Shown: positions 22,001 to 36,500 of the stretch, one piece after another | Position numbering within the stretch: the stretch's first letter is position 1 | Layout of the letters: each line of letters opens with the position of its first letter | NCBI RefSeq assembly: GCF_023898315.1 | Contig: NC_064622.1 | Span: 168,226,178 to 168,290,177 of the forward strand | Reading direction: 5' to 3' | DNA length: 64,000 nucleotides | Origin: Schistocerca nitens | Lineage: Eukaryota; Arthropoda; Insecta; Orthoptera; Acrididae | Translations under genes and position numbers: made by a program | Notes under the pieces: model-generated | What the model saw: only the letters and a program-made list of their open reading frames with translations | The model's database searches: none | What the model was told of the DNA's origin: nothing

Positions 22001-25000
22001 AGAGAAGGCATTTAATAAAATTTTATGAAATATCATATCCACCACTAACAAAACTATAATTTTCTCAATTAATTGTTGGATGATTAAAGTCTCCACTGAT
22101 GATTACAGTATGGTTGGGGAACTTACATACAAGTGAACTGAGGTTTTTCTCTAAAGTTTTTGGTTACATCCTGAGATCCGTCTAGTGGGTAGAAGAATCT
22201 GCTATCATTTTATGCCCGCCCATTACACTGAATCTTATCCAATCAGTCTCACATGGAGCTTTAGTTTCTATCTCTGTGCTTTTGAGCTCCTTGTTTACTG
22301 CAACAAATACACCACCTCCATTTCCCATTTGCCTATCCTTTTGATATACACTTAAATTTTCCCCAAACATCTCACTGCTATCAATTTCAGGTTCAACCAG
22401 GTTTCTGTGCCTAGTATTATGTGAGCTTCGCTGCTTTTCAGTAGTGCTTCAGACTCTAGTAGTTTGGTGCGAGTGCTTCATCAGTTAGGATTTTACTACT
22501 CCCTTCTGTGGGAGGCATTTCTTTTGATCTTACACTGATACTTCTGTGTTTCCTATATATATTGTTATCTGGATTGGATGGAGAGACTCACCTGATCTAA
22601 AAAATACCTTGTGTGCATCCCACACACAGTCAGCTACCCGATTAGCAGCTTCTGATGTGTAGTGCACATCTGACCCATTTAGGGGACCCTACCTTATGGC
22701 ACAAGTCCAGAAAGTCACAGCCTAGCTTGTAACAGAACTTGCGAAGTATCTGGTTCAGTCTGTCCATTCGACAAGGAACCAAGGGGCCACAATCAGTTCT
22801 GTGGGCAATGCTGCAAATTGTGACTTCGTCGACAATCTATGCACAAGGCTAGTCTTCTAACTTCCTCTGCCAGTCACTGGAATGACCCAAGAATGACCTT
22901 AGACCCAAGACGACAGGCATCATTTGTTCCAATGTGCGCCACAATCTGCAGTTGTTTGCACCCTGTTCCCTCAGTGGCTGCTGGAATAGCCTCTTCAGCA
23001 TGTCAAATGAGGTCCCCAGGCATACACACTGAGTGCATGTAGTGTCCTTTCCTGTCTCTTGCTGCCATTTGCCTAAGGGGTACTGTCACTTGTCGTACAT
23101 TTGAACTGCTGATGATTAATAAACCCCTACTCTTTTGTGTTTGCCTCCTCTTGACACTGGACAAAACAGAGTTCCCCAAAACAGGTGAAGTGAGTCCCAC
23201 TGGCTCAGTTTCAGTGAAAGATAGCACCTCTCCATCCACCCTGTAGGGCATGTCTAGATCTACCACTGACAAGCTGATTGCAGTCTAGTGGACGAGTAAT
23301 GACAGATCTTGTATTTTCTGTAGAGGAGACAGGATCCACAGAGGAGAACAGTATTTGAGGTACCTCTGGTAAAGGTTTCACAGGTATACAACTCTTGGGA
23401 GTTCTTCCAACACACTGATTTGCAGCAGCTGACAATCATTCGCAGTAGTCAGGGCGATTTCCAGCTGCTTACATGCGACAACCAATTCATCCGCTGTTTG
23501 AGAATAGCACTCACAGTGGAGCTGTATTTTGGCTGGTGCAATGTCTTATAGGCCATTGAACAATTAACGTTAAAAGAAAATCAGGGGGATTAATTTAATC
23601 TGTTGAGCTAAGATGATTGGAAGGTTTTTTGTTATTCATAAAACTAACCATATGTTAAGCACATAAATTTTGTGATGCAGGTCCTGCTGTGGTTGAAGAA
23701 TCAGATGCTATCCTCCCAGGGTGGAAGTGGCCGTGCGAGCCCTGGTATAAAGTCTGGGGCACCGACTGGTGATGGTGACAGTACTGGTGCTGGCGGTCGT
23801 TGGGTATTCCACCCAGTGTTGCAGCCTCCTTCCCCACTGGAGGCACATGTACAGCAAGCTGAAGAGAAAAAGGCATCTTTGCCTCCTACCCCAACTCCAA
23901 CACCAGAACCTATCACCATCACAAAACCCGCCGTGCCGCCAGCTCCTGCCTCCGACCCTGCCACTCCTGTGCGTCGATGTGTTGGGTCTGGTGGTCGTAT
24001 CAAGGGTCTTTTGGAAAGGCGTGGTTCAAGTGCCAGTCTCACTATAGAGCTACATCCATCATCACACGGACGCACTGATGGACATGTGCCTGTTGTTACA
24101 CCTACTCGAGAATGGTAAGAACTTTTTATCTGGTTGCATACTTTATGATACTGGTCATTGTGAAATTTGTTCAGATGGGGTGCCGAGAACCATAAGGGGC
24201 AAAAGCACACAGTCATTGATTTTGGGAGTGTAGCATGTTCTTGACATCTGCTGACCTAATGATGAACCAGCTTTGTCTGTTTCTGTAGGCCCACGTTGTA
24301 TATGTGAACATTCACGAAAAATAGTCTCATATATTCATTTTCATGTTGTCCCAAAGCATAGAGAGTAATTTTATTACTCTGTGCTGCTCAATTGTTATAT
24401 AGGGTGCCAACATGATTTGGTGTCTACATCATGTATTTATGTATGTATGTATGTAGTAGTAGTACTTTGTAATCAGAGGTATATCAGCAGTTTTATCTGA
24501 AACTAAAACTGCGGAATGTGCTTAATGAAAATAATGGTAATGAGGACCATAGATCATAACTGTCTGTGTAGTATGTTTAGTATCTATTCTTTTAGTCCTG
24601 ATTTTAGTTTCACATTAATTTCAAACTTTACACCTGTAAAAAGACACTTGTCACTGGTGTATTTTGTTAATTAACATTAATAAAAACAAATATAATCGCA
24701 GATATTAATTAGTATTTTGTCATATAAATTGCACACATTATTTTTTTTATGAGGTATAGAATGTTAGGGCATGGTTAAAAAAATTTAGACCTATGACACT
24801 GTGTGGTTTGTCTGTGTATTTGATTTCATAAACATCTATTTCTCTTGGAACTTTGTGTACGTGCTTTGGGCTTTAAGGTTCTCAGTGCCTTGAATGTTTT
24901 CAGACAGTTTCTCTGAATTATGTTACATGGGAGTTCTAGGTTGCAATAGTATGGACTGTAAGTAATATTTGGATATCTGCAAAAGATTGAGACCTTGATA

Positions 25001-28000
25001 AGAGGTGGTCAGTAGTGAACAGTTTCCTACTGTGATTGTCTTGTTTTTAGAATTTTTTTCTGCGGGCATTCTGTGACTTGTACACAATAAATAGCACCAT
25101 TGTATTAGTGACACCTTTCAAGGAAGAAATTTACTTTGAAACAGTTGAGACAGAAAAAATAAAGTTGAGTATGGCCCAAGAATGAGTTTATTTAGAGTTT
25201 TTTCTTTAGTGTCATTAATTTTACACTAATAATACTCAGTTCTTTGGATATAACTATTAGCAAGTGAGTTTTTCACAGTCAAGCATTCAGTATATTGTGT
25301 TCTTCTACAACAAATGTCAAGGATTTACTTTTTCTGTCAGAAGTGTAATGCAACTGTTAAGCTTCTCATTCATATTTTTGTGCAGTTTCAGATCCCCACT
25401 TTTATCTCTGTTTAGCTGCCCTTGTGAAGTTGCTAACTTGTGGATGTGACCTTTCTGAAATTGTAAAGTAATATGACAAAAAATCAATACTTGAATATTA
25501 TTGCAGCTTATAGTATCCAGTTAACAGCTTTAACATGAAGAATGTTTTATTACCTAATCAACCTGCTGTTTGACCCACAGGCATGATGCATATGAGGTCA
25601 TCTGTTCTGTAACTATCTGCAAATAGTTTCCAGGCCCACACACACCAGCAGGTTTAGCAGAGTAATATTCTCACATTTCTTCATTATTGCATGGAGGCTA
25701 CGGTAATTCACTTCTTTCTTTTTTGTCAAATGCTTCAATTTATTCCCTATGTTGTGACACACGTTGTAGAGTGGTCACATCTCTGCAATGTAATTCTAAC
25801 AACAATGGTGCTTTCAACTGATTGTTTATGAAGCACCATAATTTTTCTGTGAGTTGCAAGTAACAAAATTTATGAGTTTGTTTGCTTTCAAAAATCTTTT
25901 ACTCTCTTTAAGAGGTTGATATCACAGGCATGTTGAGAGTCCTCTAATGAATCTTCAAAGTAAAGTGCTTCTTTAATCAATGAATTCTCTAGGTAAAGTG
26001 ATCCATTTGTAGTAAAAAAAATAGGAGAGATAAACATTCCAGACTAAAAATAATGGTAAATGAGAATTATAAATGTCAAGGGAGATATAGGAAGGAGATA
26101 GATGGCAAGCACTAGCACATTTGGAAGATAAGAGGGTTGGGTGCTTCTGTGTTGTAGCATCAGTACTTTTTTTTAAATCAGTGTGTGTCCTGATAATGGT
26201 TCTTCTGTGTGCTGAGTGGTAATCTTTCCTTGTAACATTCTTTGATTTCCACCTGTAGTTCCATATTACCATGGAAATAGGAAAAAAAGGGGAAAATGCA
26301 GTATCTGTCTTTAGAATTTTGTCCTTCCAGTAGAAACACTGTGATAACTGATTAATGACGAATTGTAAAGAACATTACCTTGGTGTGGAAGACACATTAC
26401 ATTACAGACAGGAACAATTAAAAGACAGAATCTGACCTGAGCTGCTGTAGTTGGCAGTCTTGTGCATAAGGCGTGCTTGCTTGTTTGTATGAATGGTGTG
26501 TCTCTCTCCATTTCTCTTTTGCTGATGAAGGTTGTGACCGAAAGCTTTGTGTAAGAAGTGTCTCTAAAATGTGCCTGTCTGCAACTTAATGTCCTTTACA
26601 GTAAGTAGCAGTCTATCTTTTCCTACATTGTTGATATTCCTATGTGGAGTGTTGATTGTCTGATTTTACCTTGATGTGGAAAATTTTTCCACAGACAGCT
26701 TTGTTTGGGTAATATAACTGAGACCAAATGTTTGCAGGCAATACAGTTTTTATCATCTGTGGTGTGTATTACTTGATGTCAATATGATTCAAGTTGGCTA
26801 CCTCCAATTGTTTAAATACTAATGAAGTGAAGCTTCATTTGGTGGTGTCACGCAATGTTAAAATAAATGCTCAACTTAATGTCGAAAATAAGAATAACTT
26901 CGAGTGTGAGATCACTTATTCTCAGTCATTCATACTCGTTTAATATGTTATTAAGAAAAATTCTCATTGAGAGATTGTATATTACTAAATGTTAAATGAG
27001 TTTTTGAACATTTACTACATTATTCCATCTTCAACTCAATTATATTTTTCACCAAGTCAGTAACAACATTTATATTGCCTAAAAGCTATTATTTGTTGAT
27101 TGCAATCACTATAATTTTATATTAAAATTAATGACTCATTGTGTCTCTTGCAGCACAACTGACGAATTTCTTCTTTCTGCTGGCAATGTACTCTCCCGAC
27201 GGCAGCTTCGAGCTTCTCTCCGTGATGTAAGAGCATTGCATCGGGAATTTTGGGAGCTCCCAAGCAACCATCCAGAACGTGCCTATGTGGCTGGCAGTGG
27301 CACAAAAAACCGTTACCGCTCCATCTTGCCCAATGAACGTACAAGAGTTTGTTTGCCACCTGCCTCACCCCTTGCAGATCCTCTCACCACTTACATCAAT
27401 GCCAACTATGTTCGAGTAAGTTAAGATTCAGTTATCACCTAAAGTTTGATTTAGATTTAAACTTGCAGATCAGTCATAATTTTAAAGTGTGACCTTAATA
27501 CAATGTTAAGAGATTGGTAGACCGGTGGTCAAGGGGTAGCGTCCTTGTTGAGTCATAATCAAAACGTCTTCGGTCCCGGGTTCGATCCCCGCCACTGCCT
27601 AAATTTTGATAAATAATCAGCATTGGCAGCCGAAGACTTCCGGCATAAGAAGTCAGCCTCATTCTGCCAACGGCCTTGTCAAAGAGGGCGGGGGAGCGGA
27701 TAGAGGTTCAGGGCACTCTCTTGTCCTAGGGGTGGGAAATTGCCCCTAAAGGCGAAAGAATCAGCAATGACATGAGGCTGCAGAAGGCAATGGAAACCAC
27801 TGCATTAAAGACACGTAACTTGTATCCACAGGACATGTGGCCTGTAATGGAAGAAGTGTCATGATGATCTCTCCATTGGCAAAAGATTCCAGAATAGTCC
27901 CCCATTCGGATCTCCGGGAGGGGACTGCCAAGGGGGAGGTAACCATGAGAAAAAGATTGAATAATCAATGAAAGGATAACGTTCTAAGAGTCGGGGCGTG

Positions 28001-31000
28001 GAATGTCAGAAGCTTGAACGTGGTAGGGAAACTAGAAAATCTGAAAAGGGAAATGCAAAGGTTCAATCTAGATATAGTAGGGGTCAGTGAAGTGAAGTGG
28101 AAGGAAGACAAGGATTTCTGGTCAGATGAGTATCGGGTAATATCAACAGCAGCAGAAAAGGGTATAACAGGTGTAGGATTCGTTATGAATAGGAAGATAG
28201 GGCAGAGGGTGTGTTACTGTGAACAGTTCAGTGACCGGGTTGTTCTAATCAGAATCGACAGCAGACCAACACCGACAACTATAGTTCAGGTATACATGCC
28301 GACGTCGCAAGCTGAAGATGAACAGATAGAGAAAGTGTATGAGGATATTGAAAGGGCAATGCAGTATGTAAAGGGGGGTGAAAATCAAATAGTCATGGGT
28401 GACTGGAATGCAGTTGTAGGGGAAGGAGTAGAAGAAAAGGTTACAGGAGAATATGGGCTTGGGACGAGGATTGAAAGAGGAGAAAGACTAATTGAGTTCT
28501 GTAACAAGTTTCAGCTAGTAATAGCGAATAAGCTGTTCAAGAATCACAAGAGGAGGAGGTATGCTTGGAAAAGGCCGGGAGATACGGGAAGATTTCAACT
28601 AGATTACATCATGGTCAGACAGAGATTCCGAAATCAGATACTGGATTGTAAGGCGTACCCAGGAGCAGATATAGACTCAGATCACAATATAGTAGTGATG
28701 AAGAGTAGGCTGAAGTTAAAGACATTAGTCAGGAAGAATCAATACGCAAAGAAATGGGATACGGAAGTACTAAGGAATGACGAGATACGTTTGAAGTTCT
28801 CTAACGCTATAGATACAGCAATAAGGAATAGCGCAGTAGGCAGTACAGTTGAAGAGGAATGGACATCTCTAAAAAGGGCCATCACAGAAGTTGGGAAGGA
28901 AAACATAGGTACAAAGAAGGTAGCTGCGAAGAAACCATGGGTAACAGAAGAAATACTTCAGTTGATTGATGAAAGGAGGAAGTAAAAACATGTTCCGGGA
29001 AAATCAGGAATACAGAAATACAAGTCGCTGAGGAATGAAATAAATAGGAAGTGCAGGGAAGCTAAGATGAAATGGCTGCAGGAAAAATGTGAAGACATCG
29101 AAAAAGATATGATTGTCGGAAGGACAGACTCAGCATACAGGAAAGTCAAAACAACCTTTGGTGACATTAAAAGCAACGGTGGTAACATTAAGAGTGCAAC
29201 GGGAATTCCACTGTTAAATGCAGAGGAGAGAGCAGATAGGTGGAAAGAATACATTGAAAGCCTCTATGAGGGTGAAGATTTGTCTGGTGTGATAGAAGAA
29301 GAAACAGGAGTCGATTTAGAAGAGATAGGGGATCCAGTATTAGAATCGGAATTTAAAAGAGCTTTGGAGGACTTACAGTCAAATAAGGCAGAAGGGATAG
29401 ATAACATTCCATCACAATTTCTAAAATCATTGGGAAGTGGCAACAAAACGACTATTCACGCTGGTGTGTAGAATATATGCGTCTGGCGACATACCATCTG
29501 ACTTTCGGAAAAGCATCATCCACACAATTCCGAAGACGGCAAGAGCTGACAAGTGCGAGCATTATCGCACAATCAGCTTAACAGCTCATGCATTGAAGCT
29601 GCTTACAAGAATAATATACAGAAGAATGGAAAAGAAAATTGAGAATGCGCTAGGTGGCGAGAGAGGCAATTCTGACGTTACGGCTAATAATGGAAGCAAG
29701 GCTAAAGAAAAATCAAGACACTTTCATAGGATTTGTCGACCTGGAAAAAGCGTTCGACAATATAAAATGGTGCAAGCTGTTCGAGATTCTGAAAAAAGTA
29801 GGGGTAAGCTATAGGGAGAGACGGGTCATATACAATATGTACAACAACCAAGAGGGAATAATAAGAGTGGACGATCAAGAACGAAGTGCTCATATTAAGA
29901 AGGGTGTAAGACAAGGCTGTAGCCTTTCGCCCCTACTCTTCAATCTGTACATCGAGGAAGCAATGATGGAAATAAAAGAAAGGTTCAGGAGTGGAATTAA
30001 AATACAAGGTGAAAGGATATCAATGATACGATTCGCTGATGACATTGCTATCCTGTGTGAAAGTGAAGAAAAATTAAATGATCTGCTGAACGGAATGAAC
30101 AGTCTAACGAGTACACAGTATGGTTTGAGAGTAAATCGGAGAAAGACGAAGGTAATGAGAAGTAGTAGAAATGAGAACAGCGAGAAACTTAACATCAGGA
30201 CTGATGGTCGCGAAGTCAATGAAGTTAAGGAATTCTGCTACCTAGGCAGTAAAATAACCAATGACGGACGGAGTAAGGAGGACATCAAAAGCAGACTCGC
30301 TCTGGCAAAAAAGGCATTTCTGGCCAAGAGAAGTCTACTAATATCAAATACCGGCCTTAATTTGAGGAAGAAATTTCTGAGGATGTACGTCTGGAGTACA
30401 GAATTGTATGGTAGTGAAACATGGACTGTGGGAAAACCGGAACAGAAGAGAATTGAAGCATTTGAGATGTGGTGCTATAGACGAATGTTGAAAATTAGGT
30501 GGACTGATAAGATAAAAAATGAGGAGGTTCTACGCAGAATCGGAGAGGAAAGGAATATGTGGAAAACACTGATAAGGAGAAGGGACAGGATGATAGGACA
30601 TCTGCTAAGACATGAGGGAATGACTTCCATGGTACTAGAGGGAACTGTAGAGGGCAAAAACTGTAGAGGAAGACAGAGATTGGAATACGTCAAGCAAGTA
30701 ACTGAGGACGTAGGTTGCAAGTGCTACTCTGAGATGAAGAGGTTGGCACAGGAAAGGAATTCGTGGCGGGCCGCATCAAACCAGTCAGTAGACTGATGAT
30801 AAAAAGTGAGGAAGTGGAGATAAATGTGAATCTTCAGTTCCAAAATTGGGGGAAGTCTTGGACAAGGAAGGAAATCTTTTATGTTGGTTGATGGAATTTA
30901 TCAGGTGTCACTTTGGCGATCTGTTTGGGATTTACACTATAAAATTCAGAATAATTAGAATCTGGGTGAAACATCCATCACAAGTTCACCAGCCAAGAAG

Positions 31001-33552
31001 TGGTTTTATGCATATTCAGCAGTTACTATTTACTTCACGTCGCCTCCATACTTGTAACCTGAACACAGCCATGTGTGTATGGAGCAAAGTGCTACTAAAT
31101 TCACTTGCTCCATCAAATTGCATATTAACTTATGAGAACCAAAGTAATAAGTAAAAGCTGTTTAATTTTTGATGTATTTCAAGCTCCAAAAATTATTCCA
31201 TATATTTTCACCACACAGGTGATGTACAACCTGCGTATGTTTCAGTACTTGCTAGTAAGATATGAAGCAGACACCAATTGAAACCATGAACAGGGTAAAT
31301 GCATGGATATCTTGTAATATACCTAATCGTCGTTAAACTTTTACACAAACATTTTAATTTGTTAGAAATGACTGAAATACTCAGTATTGCAGGCACTGAA
31401 TCCAACAGGTGATAGTGCCACATATGATTAGGAGCTGTCTCCTAAAGGGAAGTTAGAAGTTAAAAATGCATTGTTAAACAAAGAGAAAATGTGATGTAGT
31501 ATTAAATGAAAGAAGGTGATAAGAAATGCCTTCATGTCATAATTTTCTCATCATCAGTTCTGAATGTAAAATATGGGGGAAATACAAAGTTGCAGAGCAA
31601 CAGAAGTGTCAGTAAAGAAATAACAGCAACGTCAAATGTGCATCATTTTTGAGCTTTTTATTTAGTTACTTATTATTTTTTAAACTAGACAAAAGTCATT
31701 TAGTCTGCTGTACCAGTCTTGTGGAACTGAGCTTTAGGTACTGGTTGTAATATATGAGCAAAAGAATTTATAGCTTCTCCAAGGTGGATTAATTGCTTCA
31801 AGTATCCACACTGTCTACAAAAATGTATCCAGGTACATGACTCGCAGAAGTAATGAAAGCTTCTGTTACAGATAACTAAGTAAAATATCACTACTTGTAG
31901 TGAATGTTTCGTTTTGGCAACCAAAGTTTTGCATAAAGGTTTTTACAAATTGATTTACAAAAGTAGAAGCAAGAAATATTCATTGCAAATTTTGACACAA
32001 ATCTGACTGTCATATTAGTTTACCTACTGAGTCATCTTAGTCTTGTTGAAGACCATATGGTAATCAAGTCACACTGGAGGTCATTGCTTGCAGTCCATGT
32101 AGTAGACATTAACAAAATCCTCAAAGTGCTGTGGAAATAATACCAGTTTGAAACTGCAATGTTTGTGTCATTTGCTTCTCCCCAAACCCCACCCCTCCCC
32201 TCCAACCTTTTCCTAAATTTAGAGATAAGTTAAATGACATCATTTTTTTGAAACAGAGTCAGAATAGTTTTGAATAAACTGGTAATTGTCATTAAATACT
32301 GTAATGTTGGTCACTACATTTTTTTAAGTATAGCTTTTCATCATAGTGACTACTGTGTAACTGTTAACTTGATTAAAACTTTTTGTGTGTATGTGTGTAC
32401 ACAGGGCTTTGACAGTGAAGAGAAGGCTTATATTGCAACACAGGGTCCTCTTCCACATACCGTCTCAGATTTCTGGCTTATGGTGTGGTCGGAGGGAAGT
32501 ACTGTCATAGTAATGATTACAAAACTGTGGGAGAAAGGCCGTCCCAAGTGTGAGCGGTATTTTCCAGAAGATGAAGCTGACGAACCTTCTGTGTATGGTG
32601 ACATTGAAGTCCGTATTACTGCTACATGTCCTCGTGATGGGTACACACTGAGGGAGCTCATTGTTACAGTAAGTACTGTTAAATATTGTGACTGTTTTAT
32701 CTGCTGTCCTCACACTAATTTTGAGCTTCTTTGTTTAGTCCAGTTATTTTGATACTTTCTCTCAGCATTAAAGTTTTACAGTACAACAGGATGAGTAAAG
32801 CAGCCCACTGCTTTGACGTCCTGTTTGTACAGTGTAATTGGCGTTACCCCACATTGAGTATTGTTTGGAAGGTATAAATAACATGAACCGAATACCAGTT
32901 TAAAAAACTCACTCACTGTTCTTTTTGTTATTTATTCCCGCAACATTTTTTCTCCTTGGTTTTTAAACCACTGTATACTACACAACATGAACAACAATCG
33001 ACATATTTGAGCTACTGTTGATTAAACACCTGCGAGGTAAGATATTTATGTCCAGTCATTTGGACAATTTACCAAAGATTACAGCGGATTTTTCTCTGTT
33101 TCGTCTAACATGTCATACTTTTTTCTCCCTCCGTAACATATTTAGTGTGCGCCAGTTAAAACTGCTTTGTGACTGACAGATGGCAGTCGTGTGGAGCATT
33201 TGCCTGCTCGAACACTATATGCTACGTACACATGTGACGGACAGTTGTGCGTCCACCAAAAAACAAACAAGTTCTCTGCCAACATCTTTGTAGGTAGTGG
33301 AGAGACGTCAGTGCTGGGGACTCCTTCTGCTGCAGTGATGGCTATGTGTTGAGATACCGTAAACATGCGTTTTGAGACAAATAACAGCAGTCGTATGAGC
33401 GTTCAATCACACGCATGGTGCAAACTAACCAATAAATTCTCCCATACTTTCTTTATTACTTTCTTCATGTACTTTACAATATTGTGCCAGTCTGATGATG
33501 AAGTGTGGTTTATAGCATGCTTTGTCAGTCTTTGCACTTCTGCTAACATACT

Positions 33553-33584
<32 letters not shown>

Positions 33585-36500
33585 GGTGGTGGTGGTGGTG
33601 GTGGTTTTGTTGCTGTTTCTTGCCACGTAAGCTTTAACTTGAGCCCACATGTGTTCAATGGAATCGAAGTGGCAGTGGTGCGATTGTAGTCTGAGGATCC
33701 TGTGACCATATGTTTTTGCCAGTTTGTCTAAAACTGCACACCAGGGTGACAAAAGTTACGGGATACCACCTGATATCTTTTGCCCAGCATAGTGCAGCAA
33801 CTCGTATGGCATGGACTCAACAAGTCGTTGGAAGTCCCATGCAGAAACATTGAGCTAGGCTGCCTCTATAGCTGTCCATAATTGTGAAAGTGTTGCCGGT
33901 GCATGATTTTGTTCACAAACTGACCTTGATTATGTCCTATAAATGTTTAATGTCATTTGTATCAGACAAACTGGGTAGCCATATCATTTTCTCGAACTGT
34001 CCAGAATGTTCGTCAAACCCACTGCGAACAGTTGTGGCCAAGTGACATGGCGAATTGTAATCCATAAAAGTTCCAGTGTAGTTTGGAAATATGAAGTCCG
34101 TGAATTGCTGCAAATGGTCTCCATATAAATGAATATAACGGTTTCCAGTCAGTGATTGGTTTAGATGGATCAGAGGACCCAGTCCATTCCATATAAACAC
34201 ATTCCACACCATTATAGAGCAACCACCAGCTTGCACAGTGCCTTGTTGACAGCTTGGGTCCATGCTTTCAAGGGTTCTGCACCACACATGAACCCTACCA
34301 TCAGCTCTTGCCAACTGAAATCGTACCTCATTTGACCAGGCTACAGTTTTCCAGTCATCTTGGATCCAATCGATATGGTCATGAACCCAGGAGAGGCGCT
34401 GCAGGCGATATTGTGCTGCTAGCAAAGGCATCTGCTGCCATAGCCCATTAACCCCAAATTTCACTGCACAGTCCTAATGGATGCGTTCATTGTACATCCC
34501 ATATTGATTTCTGTGGTTATTTTACACAGTGTTGCTTGTCTGTTAGCATTGACAACTGTATGCAAAAGCTTTTGCCCTTGGTCACTGTTTTCTCTGTGGT
34601 GAGATGTAATGCCTGAAACTCTGTATTGTCGGCACACTCTTGACACTGTGTATCTTATAATATTGAATTCTCTAACGATTTGTGAAATCGAATGTCCCAC
34701 GTATCTACCTCTAACTACCATCCCATGCTCAATGTCTGTTAATTCCAGTCGTGCAGCCACAACAACATTGGGAACCTTTTCACAGGAATCGCCTGAGTAC
34801 AAATGACAACTCTCCCAGTGCACCACCCTTTTAGATGTTGTGTACCACGGTACTACTGTCATCTGTATATGTGTATATCACTATCCCATGACTTTTGTAA
34901 CCTCAGTTTAGTGGTAAAGGTGGTTTATTATGAATCACGAGAATGCTTTCTGCTGTCATCGGGTATGGTAATGTCTTTTCGTTGTTGCCAGTTGATATTG
35001 TCTTTGTTTCCTGGAAGCTACTATGGGCATTTTATCAAGAGTAGTTGAATAATGCGGGGCATTATCCGTAACTATCACTGAAGGCTTGCTCATGTTTCTA
35101 AAAACGAGTTCTCAAACCACTGCTAAAGTGTGTCTTGGTTCATTTATTCACGGTAATCAGTGGTTTTCTTTGTTATAAACAACATGCAGTTGCCATGGAG
35201 AAGAGTCAGTCTACCACCTTTTCCAGTAAGTTGTGGGAGGTTGTGAGATGGTGCCAGTTACTGAATCATCTGTTCAGGCTGTACTCATAGAATGGCTTGC
35301 ATTTACCCTTGGTTTATCAAGCTGAACAATACTGTCAAAATTTGCTTTTGACATTGCACTCAAATATCGACATCTGAGCGATTAATTTTTGGTCACATAC
35401 CTGTGAGAACATAGAAAAATAACAAACAAGCTTAAAAATGTGAATGTGTACTTGAACTCACAACTTTCACCATTACTAGTCCTGTGCTTTGTATCATTTA
35501 ATCATGTTACAGTGCACTGTTACTCTGGTGGCAACTTAGGTTGTGGGTTTGATTGATATGGTAAATTGCACAGTAAACCAAAGCACTAAAGACACTAATG
35601 AATACAGCATAGTGCATAAGGACAACTTTGACTGTGGTGTGCAGTGGTATACTAGGAGTGTATAATTTATATTTACTCCACAATGTAGAGAGAGATGACT
35701 CTCCTTCCTTCCTTAAAAACATTTTTGGTGTGATGGCTGCATTTTGTGTACAGTAACATATCATTGAAAGCCCACTGAAGTAAAGCAACCAAATTTTCAT
35801 TGATAGCTCTCCAAATCCAGTGCTGTAGGTTTCTTAAGCTCAGATCATCACTAAAGGCAAAGTGTGATGTGAGACTATAAGATATGTAATGGCTAAAATG
35901 GCTCTGAGCACTTTGGGACTTAACTTCTGAGGTCATCAGTCCCCTAGAACTTAGAACTACTTAAACCTAACTAACCTAAGGACATCACACACATCCATGC
36001 CCAAGGCAGGATTCGAACCTGACTGAAGCACCTAGAACCGCTCGGACACCCCGGCCGGCTAAGATGTGAAGGAATCAAAGTTTTTAACCAAATAGTTTGT
36101 TTATGATCACTTTATAAAGACTGTGAGTTGATAATGTTCCTTTCGATATTTTTGTACAGCAAGTAAAATATGTACCAAAGTACTAACTTCAGCAGTAGAT
36201 ATAGTTTTTCTGACAGGGCTCTGCTGCTCGTGCCAGCAGAACAGGCAACACAAGAAGCATGTGGAGCTTGAGAAACAGCTGTGGGGATGCAGTTTTCCAT
36301 TTTTTATTTTTTCCCTTTTTTATATTATTGTATTTTTTCAATTATTATTTTTTGTTTTCCATTTGAAGCATGCCCCAGTTTAAGAGTCTTTTATACCAGA
36401 CACATTTAACCTGTATTTACAAAGCATCATCATTGCTCATCTATAAACATAATACACATTATATACATTTTACTGTTTTGGTGGTTGTAGATTAAAAAAT

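Larger units (their letters stand above)
27521..30800 (+). mobile_element. RTE-type LINE, nearly full length, sense orientation in intron 5
   Basis: A 5' untranslated head with tRNA-like boxes is followed by an apurinic endonuclease frame and then reverse transcriptase, without a separate ORF1. This is the RTE layout. Frames are broken at about 28980, 29440-29470 and 29650. The 3' end follows WRAASNQSVD-stop at 30796. The rest of intron 5 (30801-32404) shows no named element; a C-rich tract lies near 32180-32205. Confidence 0.92.

Noticed and set aside
23701-24216. 171-codon minus-strand frame opposite exon 4
   Set aside because: It is the antisense shadow of a proven coding exon with biased composition; no splice sites or domain.
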